DNA of 64,000 nucleotides from a virus. Made by a program: the position numbers and the translations under genes. This document shows, piece after piece, positions 57,454 through 64,000 of the stretch. The stretch covers positions 24,645 through 88,644 of IMG/VR virus record IMGVR_UViG_3300032285_002723, one strand, 5' to 3'. Below the pieces are notes generated by a model, which was not told where the DNA came from, ran no database searches, and worked only from the letters and a program-made list of their open reading frames with translations. Position 1 is the first letter of the stretch, and every line of letters starts with the position of its first letter.

Positions 57454-57474
57454 GGTACATACCGAATGTTATAA

Positions 57475-60294
57475 ATGGCAACTCCACTCAAGATTAAAAG
57501 GTCTGCTGTATCAAATAAAAGACCTACAATTTCAGATTTACAATTAGGGGAGTTAGCCCTAAACACATACGACGGTTATCTATTTGCAAAAAGAGACACT
57601 GGTGGTGTCGGAATAGGTACAACTGTTACACTTCTCACTCCTTGGAGAGAGAATTTTGGCGCACAGTCAATTTATTATATTAATTCAGTAGGAATTGGAA
57701 CCACCAATCCACAAACAAAACTAGAGATTGATGGAGTATTGGGATTTACTCCAAATTCTAATGGATATTCAAACATAAGAATTGGAACCACAGTAACTGG
57801 TTATTCAATAACTAATACTAGTTCTGCAAATAAAAATATTTTTATTGGTGATTTAGCTGGCGGAGCATTATCTACTGGATTGGAAAATGTATTCATAGGA
57901 ATGGGTGCTGGTGCTGGAAATATTAATGGGTCTTATAATGTCTATTTGGGATCTGGTGCTGGTGTATATGCAGATTATCAAGGAAGTAAAAATGTTTATA
58001 TTGGTTACAGTGTAGTATCAAGTGGTATTGGTTCTGAAAATATTGTAATTGGTTACAATAGAAGTCTTCCAACATCAGGTAATAATCAACTTGTAATTGG
58101 TTCTGGAAGTTCTGATTGGATTGTCGGTAATAGTTCTTATAATGTTGGTATTGGAACCATAAATCCAACATCAAAACTTACAGTAACTGGTGATGTATTA
58201 GTTTCTGGTGTTGTTACTGCAACTACATTTATTGGAAATTTAACTGGAACTGCAACAACAGCATCAAGTGTTATAGTAGATTCTGTAGGACTTGGAACTC
58301 ACACATATGGTGATTATGTAAAAAATATTACCGGAACTTCAAATCAAATTAGCGTAAGTGCAACTTCTGGAGAAGGTTCTACACCAACATTAAGTATTCC
58401 AAATCAATTTACTATTCCACAAGATGCAACAGTTACTAGAGATCTTCAAGTTAATCGTAACTTAAATGTAACTGGAAATATTACAATTGGTGGAACATCA
58501 GCATTTATTAATGCCCAAGAACTAAAAATTGCTGACCCAGACATTGTTCTTGGATTTAGAACAGATGGAAGTAATAATGATGTTTCTAATGATACTACAG
58601 CAAATCACGGTGGTATTGCTATTGCATCTACGGAAGGAAATCCGTTAGTTACAATTTACAATCCTGGTATTGGCGAATCTACACTTCCCACATATAAGAA
58701 AATTATGTGGTTTAGGGCAGGCACTTTTACTGGACTTGGAACTGATGCTTGGATAATTAACTATGCTGTTGGTATTGGATCTACTCAATTCCCATCAGGA
58801 ACTCGTCTTGCAGCAGGTAATGTTCAATTCACTCAAAGTGATTTAGCAGTTGTAAGAAATATTAATGCTTCTGGTATTGTAACTGCTGCAGGACAATTCC
58901 AATCCACACAAGCAAACAACACCGCAAATGGTGGAGGACAAATTTACCTGAATGGAGCAACAGGAAATAGAATTGATTTTAACCAAAATGGTGTTGCTGC
59001 CCCTACAACTACAACAAGAAGTGTAGGAACCAAGATCGTCTTATATCCTAATGTTGGTGCTTCTGGTGTTGATTTTGCATTTGGTATTGACGCTAATACT
59101 TTATGGTCTTCTGTTTATGATTATGGAAACCAATTCAAATGGTATGCAGGAACCACAAACATTGCAACTCTCTTTGGAACTGGAGAACTTGTATTAGGAA
59201 CCACATCAAAAACAGGTACTGCATCACAACCACTTCAAGTTACTGGTAGTGCTTATGTTTCTGGTACTCTTGGTTTAGGTGTTGTAAGTCCGACATCAAA
59301 ATTAGTCATCGGTGGATTTGGTGTTAATAATACATTGAGATTTGCTGATGGTGCGTTTATAGGTGATATTGGATATGTTGACAGTTCTGGAAACTTAACA
59401 ATTCAAAATTGGTCTGATATTATATTTAAAACTGGAGATCCAACTAGAACAGAAAAATTAAGAGTTAATAGTTCTGGCAACCTTCTTATAAACACTACAA
59501 CAGAAACAGGAACAGCATCCCAACCACTTCAAGTTAATGGTGGTGCTTATGTTTCTGGCAATCTTGGTTTAGGTGTTGTAAGTCCATCTTATGTTATAGA
59601 TGCTGGTAATGCACTCGCCAATAAATCAATTCGTATTGGTGGTATTATTGGAGGAAATGGTGGCAATTCTTATGGTATCATTGGATATAATGCAAAACCA
59701 AGTGGAGGAAATACTTGGTCTTATGATTATAGTGATAGTGCTTCTTGGATACAATTTTTAGATGGTACTCACATATTCTATCGTGGTGTATCTGGTACTG
59801 CTGGTAATGTCATTACTCCATTAGAATCTGGTAGATTTGATGGTTCTGGAAATCTCCTTATAGGAACCTCATCAGCAACAGGAACAGCAATACAACCACT
59901 ACAAGTATCTGGTGGTGCTTATATAAGTAGAAATACTGGTATAGGAATCACAAATCCAACATCAAAATTACACGTTGTTGGTAATGCTTATATTACTGGT
60001 GTAACAACGTCTACTGATTTTGATTCACTTTCTGATATAAATCTCAAAACAAATATCAATAAAATTCCTGATCCACTTGAGAAGGTAAAGCAAATTCGTG
60101 GAGTTACATTTGATTGGAAAGAAACTCAAAGATCTTCTGCTGGTGTAATTGCACAAGAAATTGAAAAGGTATTACCAGAACTAGTTCACGGTGATGAAAC
60201 AAAGACCGTTAATTATAATGGTCTTATAGGTCTTCTCATTGAGTGCGTCAAGAAACAGCAAGAAGAGATTGATGAATTGAAAAAGAGGTTATAA
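57475..60294 (+). CDS. Tail fibre with C-terminal S74 self-cleaving chaperone
   Basis: 939 residues. Front IKRSAVSNKRPTISDLQLGE then LALNTYDGYLFAKRD, as in cyanophage fibres. Early IGxxAG repeats, then three copies of a TGTASQPLQVxGxAYVSG module (about 580, 680 and 805). From about 850: LSDINLKTNINKIPDPLEKV, GVIAQEIEKVLPELV and VNYNGLIGLLIE, then a final coiled coil. This is the S74 intramolecular chaperone, which trims itself (at the Ser of LSD) after trimer folding. Confidence 0.85.
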   Translation: MATPLKIKRSAVSNKRPTISDLQLGELALNTYDGYLFAKRDTGGVGIGTTVTLLTPWRENFGAQSIYYINSVGIGTTNPQTKLEIDGVLGFTPNSNGYSNIRIGTTVTGYSITNTSSANKNIFIGDLAGGALSTGLENVFIGMGAGAGNINGSYNVYLGSGAGVYADYQGSKNVYIGYSVVSSGIGSENIVIGYNRSLPTSGNNQLVIGSGSSDWIVGNSSYNVGIGTINPTSKLTVTGDVLVSGVVTATTFIGNLTGTATTASSVIVDSVGLGTHTYGDYVKNITGTSNQISVSATSGEGSTPTLSIPNQFTIPQDATVTRDLQVNRNLNVTGNITIGGTSAFINAQELKIADPDIVLGFRTDGSNNDVSNDTTANHGGIAIASTEGNPLVTIYNPGIGESTLPTYKKIMWFRAGTFTGLGTDAWIINYAVGIGSTQFPSGTRLAAGNVQFTQSDLAVVRNINASGIVTAAGQFQSTQANNTANGGGQIYLNGATGNRIDFNQNGVAAPTTTTRSVGTKIVLYPNVGASGVDFAFGIDANTLWSSVYDYGNQFKWYAGTTNIATLFGTGELVLGTTSKTGTASQPLQVTGSAYVSGTLGLGVVSPTSKLVIGGFGVNNTLRFADGAFIGDIGYVDSSGNLTIQNWSDIIFKTGDPTRTEKLRVNSSGNLLINTTTETGTASQPLQVNGGAYVSGNLGLGVVSPSYVIDAGNALANKSIRIGGIIGGNGGNSYGIIGYNAKPSGGNTWSYDYSDSASWIQFLDGTHIFYRGVSGTAGNVITPLESGRFDGSGNLLIGTSSATGTAIQPLQVSGGAYISRNTGIGITNPTSKLHVVGNAYITGVTTSTDFDSLSDINLKTNINKIPDPLEKVKQIRGVTFDWKETQRSSAGVIAQEIEKVLPELVHGDETKTVNYNGLIGLLIECVKKQQEEIDELKKRL

Positions 60295-60303
60295 TTTTCT
60301 TCG

Positions 60304-60311
60304 CTAAATAA
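60304..60311 (+). promoter_or_regulatory. Late promoter (CTAAATAA)
   Basis: 35 bases before the giant repeat fibre, just after the S74 gene. Confidence 0.5.
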
Positions 60312-60345
60312 TACAAAATACCCAGTGGAAACACGAAGACGGTAA

Positions 60346-63300
60346 ATGGCAATTAAAATCATAGGATCTACTATTATAGATGATAGTAGAAATATAGTTA
60401 ATGCTGGTATAGCAACTGTAACTTCCGTAAGCATCGGTAATACGGAAGTTGTTAGTTCTTCTAGGCAACTTAAAAACATTGCGTCCCTTGATGCCACAAC
60501 TACTGCAACAATTGAAGCAGCAATTGTAAATGCACCTAATACTTTTACTGATCTTCAGATTACTGGTGTCTCTACATTCACCAACGGACCAGTATTAATT
60601 GGAACTGGAACCTCAACAGGAACTGCAGCACAAAGACTTCAGGTATCTGGTGGTGCTTATGTAAGTGGAAATACTGGTATAGGAACCACAAATCCATTAC
60701 AAAATCTTCACGTTCTTGGAAATCTTTTAGTTGCCGCTGGATCTTCCACAGGACAGCATATTACTCAAAAAGCATATGAACTGAATAGTGGAACATTAAG
60801 TTGGGAAGGTAGCGCAGGTCAGTTATTCTCCATTACTAATAATTTAACATCTGGAAGTATTTTTAGTGTTAATGATGTTTCTGGTATTCCAAGTATTGAT
60901 GTAAATGCTAATGGAACCGTTAGTGTAGTTGCTTATGGTGGTTCTTTGGGTATTGGAACTACAAATCCAACAGCACAATTACAAACCACTGCTGATGTTA
61001 AAATCAATGGACTCACAGTTGGCAAAGGAACTGGAAGTGTAATTAACAACACTACACTTGGTTATCAGGCACTTTTCAGTAATACTACTGGTGCTAACAA
61101 CACTGCTAATGGATATTATGCACTCTTCTCCAACACCACTGGATCTAACAATACTGCTACTGGACGAAGTGCTCTTCAATCCAACACCACTGGAACACAA
61201 AACACTGCTAATGGTTATAAAGCACTAACAGCAAACACTACTGGAAACTATAATACTGCTAATGGATACAAAGCACTCCAAAGCAACACCACTGCATTCT
61301 ACAATACTGCTACTGGAGTAAATTCACTCTTCTCCAACACCACTGGAACTCAAAACACTGCTAATGGATTAAATTCACTCTACTACAACACCACTGGATA
61401 TCAAAATACTGCTATTGGAGTTGCTGCACTTCAATCCAATACCACTGGAAGTGCAAACACTGCTAATGGTTATTATGCACTCTTTTCAAACACCACTGGA
61501 GGATATAATACTGCTAATGGATATAAAGCACTAGTATCCAACACCACTGGAAACGCAAATACCGCTAATGGAAACAGTTCTCTCCGTTTTAATACCACTG
61601 GATCCAGCAATACTGCCAATGGACAAGCTGCCCTCTTATCTAACACCACTGGAGTCTATAACACTGCTACTGGAGTAAATGCACTCTACTCCAACACCAC
61701 TGGAAATGCCAACACTGCTACTGGGCAACAAGCACTTGAATCCAACACCACTGGAAACTACAACACTGCTAATGGATATAAAGCACTAGTATCCAACACC
61801 ACTGGATACAACAATACTGCTACTGGAAGTTATGCACTTCAATATAATACTATTGGATATCAAAATGTTGCTAATGGAACTTATGCACTTTTCGCTAACA
61901 CCACTGGAACCAACAATACTGCTACTGGATACGGGGCACTCAATACCAACACCACTGGAGTAAACAACACTGCTACTGGATACCAAGCACTCCTCTACAA
62001 CACCACTGGAATCAGCAACACTGCTACTGGATTCCAAGCACTCTATTCCAACACCACTGGAAACTACAACACTGCTACTGGATATGGAGCACTTGTCTCC
62101 AACACCACTGGATCTAGCAATACTGCTACTGGATATCAAGCACTCACCTCCAACACCACTGGATCCAACAACACTGCTACTGGATATGGAGCACTTGTCT
62201 CCAACACCACTGGATTCTACAACACTGCTAATGGATACAGAGCACTCTACACCAACACCACTGGATATTATAACACTGCTAATGGGCAAAGTGCCCTCCA
62301 ATCTAACACTACTGGAATCAGCAACACTGCTACTGGACTAAATTCCCTTTACAATAACACCACTGGATCCAACAACACTGCTACTGGATATGCAGCACTC
62401 CAAGCAAACACCACTGGACAAAACAACACTGCTACTGGAAGTGGAGCACTCTTCTTCAACACCACTGGATCTAGCAACACTGCTAATGGAATAAATGCAC
62501 TCTTCTCCAACACCACTGGAGTCAACAATACTGCTAATGGTTATCAATCACTCTATTCCAACACTACTGGATCTAGCAACACTGCTAATGGTTATAAGGC
62601 ATTATACGCTAACACCACTGGAGCACAAAACGTTGCTATAGGACGTGAAGCACTTGCAAATAATACAATAGGAACTAATAATACTTCTACTGGTTATCAA
62701 TCACTTCAAGCAAATACTACTGGAGCATATAATACTGCTACAGGAATGTATGCACTTAAATCAAATACTACTGGATCCAACAATACTGCTGCTGGTTATT
62801 GTGCTCTTCAAACCAACACCACTGGAGTTCAAAACACTGCTAATGGAACAGGTGCTCTTCAATATAATATCACTGGAACCAACAACACTGCTACTGGATA
62901 TAATGCACTCAATTCCAACACTACTGCAAACAACAACACTGCTACTGGATATTCAGCACTTTTATCCAACACCACTGGATCTAGCAACACTGCTAATGGA
63001 TATCAAGCACTCTATTCCAATACCACTGGATCCAGTAACACTGCTACTGGATATGAAGCACTCCGCTCAAATACAACTGGATTCAACAATACTGCTACTG
63101 GGTGGAGAGCACTCCGCTCAAATACCACTGGATACAACAACACTGCTAATGGATATCAAGTACTTCGTTCCAACACCACTGGAAACTACAACACTGCTAA
63201 TGGATTCCAAGCACTTTATTCTAACACCACTGGAACCTCCAACACTGCTAATGGTTATAAAGCACTCTACTCCAACACCACTGGATACAATAACACTGCT

Positions 63301-64000
63301 ACTGGAGTAAATGCACTTATATACAACACCATTGGATATAATAATACTGCTACTGGATTAAATGCACTTCAAGCAAACACTTCTGGCAATTTTAATACTG
63401 CTAATGGATTAAATGCACTCTACGCCAACACCACTGGATCCAACAACACTGCTAATGGATACAGAGCACTTGTCTTTAATGTCACTGGATACAACAACAT
63501 TGCTACTGGAGCAAGCGCACTTGAATCTAACACCATTGGAATCCAAAACACTGCTACTGGATCAGAAGCACTCTACTCCAACACTACTGGATCTAGCAAC
63601 ACCGCCAATGGATTCAGATCACTCGGTGCTAACACCATCGGAAGCAACAACACTGCTACTGGTTATTACGCACTTCTCTACAACACCACTGGAATCTACA
63701 ACACTGCTACTGGAGCAAGTGCCCTTCAAAACAACACCACTGCAAGTGGAAACACTGCTATTGGTCAGCAAGCACTCACATCCAACACCACTGGATACAG
63801 TAATACTGCTAATGGTTATAGAGCACTCCAAGCAAACACTACTGGATCCTTCAATACTGCTACTGGAGTAAAATCACTCTTCTCCAACACTACTGGAATC
63901 CACAACACTGCTAATGGATATCTAGCACTTTTCTCCAATACCACTGGAATCAACAACATTGCTAATGGTTATAAAGCACTCTACTCCAACACCACTGGAA
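60346..64000 (+). CDS. Giant repeat fibre, continues past window
   Basis: At least 1218 residues; no stop before the window end. Starts MAIKIIGSTIIDDSRNIVNA. The module GTGTSTGTAAQRLQVSGGAY (about residue 88) is shared with the S74 fibre. From residue 239 on it is a run of 17-residue repeats, consensus G-Y-x-A-L-x-S-N-T-T-G-x-x-N-T-A-(T/N), which recall the beta-roll heads of trimeric adhesins (YadA/Hep_Hag type). Likely a very long trimeric tail fibre; an S74 end may lie outside the window. Confidence 0.75.
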   Translation, partial: MAIKIIGSTIIDDSRNIVNAGIATVTSVSIGNTEVVSSSRQLKNIASLDATTTATIEAAIVNAPNTFTDLQITGVSTFTNGPVLIGTGTSTGTAAQRLQVSGGAYVSGNTGIGTTNPLQNLHVLGNLLVAAGSSTGQHITQKAYELNSGTLSWEGSAGQLFSITNNLTSGSIFSVNDVSGIPSIDVNANGTVSVVAYGGSLGIGTTNPTAQLQTTADVKINGLTVGKGTGSVINNTTLGYQALFSNTTGANNTANGYYALFSNTTGSNNTATGRSALQSNTTGTQNTANGYKALTANTTGNYNTANGYKALQSNTTAFYNTATGVNSLFSNTTGTQNTANGLNSLYYNTTGYQNTAIGVAALQSNTTGSANTANGYYALFSNTTGGYNTANGYKALVSNTTGNANTANGNSSLRFNTTGSSNTANGQAALLSNTTGVYNTATGVNALYSNTTGNANTATGQQALESNTTGNYNTANGYKALVSNTTGYNNTATGSYALQYNTIGYQNVANGTYALFANTTGTNNTATGYGALNTNTTGVNNTATGYQALLYNTTGISNTATGFQALYSNTTGNYNTATGYGALVSNTTGSSNTATGYQALTSNTTGSNNTATGYGALVSNTTGFYNTANGYRALYTNTTGYYNTANGQSALQSNTTGISNTATGLNSLYNNTTGSNNTATGYAALQANTTGQNNTATGSGALFFNTTGSSNTANGINALFSNTTGVNNTANGYQSLYSNTTGSSNTANGYKALYANTTGAQNVAIGREALANNTIGTNNTSTGYQSLQANTTGAYNTATGMYALKSNTTGSNNTAAGYCALQTNTTGVQNTANGTGALQYNITGTNNTATGYNALNSNTTANNNTATGYSALLSNTTGSSNTANGYQALYSNTTGSSNTATGYEALRSNTTGFNNTATGWRALRSNTTGYNNTANGYQVLRSNTTGNYNTANGFQALYSNTTGTSNTANGYKALYSNTTGYNNTATGVNALIYNTIGYNNTATGLNALQANTSGNFNTANGLNALYANTTGSNNTANGYRALVFNVTGYNNIATGASALESNTIGIQNTATGSEALYSNTTGSSNTANGFRSLGANTIGSNNTATGYYALLYNTTGIYNTATGASALQNNTTASGNTAIGQQALTSNTTGYSNTANGYRALQANTTGSFNTATGVKSLFSNTTGIHNTANGYLALFSNTTGINNIANGYKALYSNTTG
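61060..64000 (+). repeat. About 57 tandem 51-base coding repeats
   Basis: Period 51 bases (17 codons), for example GGA at 61111 and 61162. Core AACACCACTGGA-x-AACACTGCT is nearly constant; the four to six variable codons lie around the first third. Continues to the edge. Confidence 0.93.

Noticed and set aside
61786-62301. Minus-strand 171-residue Ser/Val repeat ORF, and similar ones at 60979, 62338 and 63619 (minus) and 62084, 62750 and 63413 (plus)
   Set aside because: They arise because a stop-free 51-base coding repeat stays open in other frames; no promoter or ribosome binding site.
61060-64000. CRISPR-like array
   Set aside because: The repeats are 51 bases with no constant repeat/unique spacer division and are in frame with a fibre protein.

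Overview
The window is a piece of a T4-like cyanophage genome (cyanomyovirus), most likely one infecting marine Synechococcus or Prochlorococcus. The support is direct. It has a phage-type psbA (photosystem II D1), two high-light-inducible (hli) genes, phoH, thyX, speD and a glutaredoxin. It also has a T4 replication/late-transcription block (gp33-gp59-gp32) and a T4 tail/baseplate block (gp4, gp48, gp53, gp54, gp26, gp51, gp27-like, gp5-like). The DNA is AT-rich, genes are packed with ATGA or TAATG overlaps, and T4-style late promoters (TATAAATA and variants) recur. Bacterial sigma70-type promoters with 17-18 bp spacers precede several early or host-like genes. No stretch over 300 bases lacks a gene.

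Layout. 1-2.7 kb: two tandem GT4-like glycosyltransferases (the first cut by the window edge) and a GT25-like enzyme. 2.8-4.3 kb: an SLH-domain outer-membrane protein and two hli genes with a 28-residue membrane peptide between them. 4.4-6.0 kb: a C39-like peptidase and a T4-type lysozyme, followed by three tiny minus-strand genes. 6.0-8.9 kb: a repeat-bearing fibre and a LamG protein. 8.9-10.9 kb: psbA split by a 202-base group I intron, then a free-standing endonuclease VII-like gene. 11-14 kb: small genes, three LamG cassettes and an HNH endonuclease. 14-18.7 kb: speD, glutaredoxin, small proteins, thyX, phoH and a PD-(D/E)XK nuclease. 18.7-21.6 kb: gp33, a GIY-YIG endonuclease, gp59, a DUF1825-like protein and gp32. 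21.7-24.9 kb (minus strand): gp53, gp48, an unknown protein and gp4. 24.9-36.6 kb (plus strand): gp54, gp26, gp51, two Gly-rich proteins with cell-wall-cutting domains, gp27-like, a CP12-like mini-protein, gp5-like, a spike-like protein and three further structural proteins. 36.7-37.4 kb: small genes and a tRNA-Leu(UAA). 37.4-64 kb: giant structural proteins and fibres (2288, 1057 and 1232 aa, collar, leucine-rich repeat, PA14 and S74-chaperone fibres), ending in an open fibre of at least 1218 residues made largely of 17-residue repeats.

How the parts fit. Early genes with sigma70 promoters supply host-facing functions (D1, Hli) and DNA replication. Late promoters drive virion genes. The tail block contains a dnaX-like arrangement for programmed -1 frameshifting at the gp26/gp51 junction. 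That would place these two assembly factors in the same scheme as the lambda G/GT tail chaperones. A 69-residue protein with the CP12 C-terminal signature, a Calvin-cycle inhibitor motif, sits inside the baseplate operon. All functional assignments are from reading motifs; no database search was possible.
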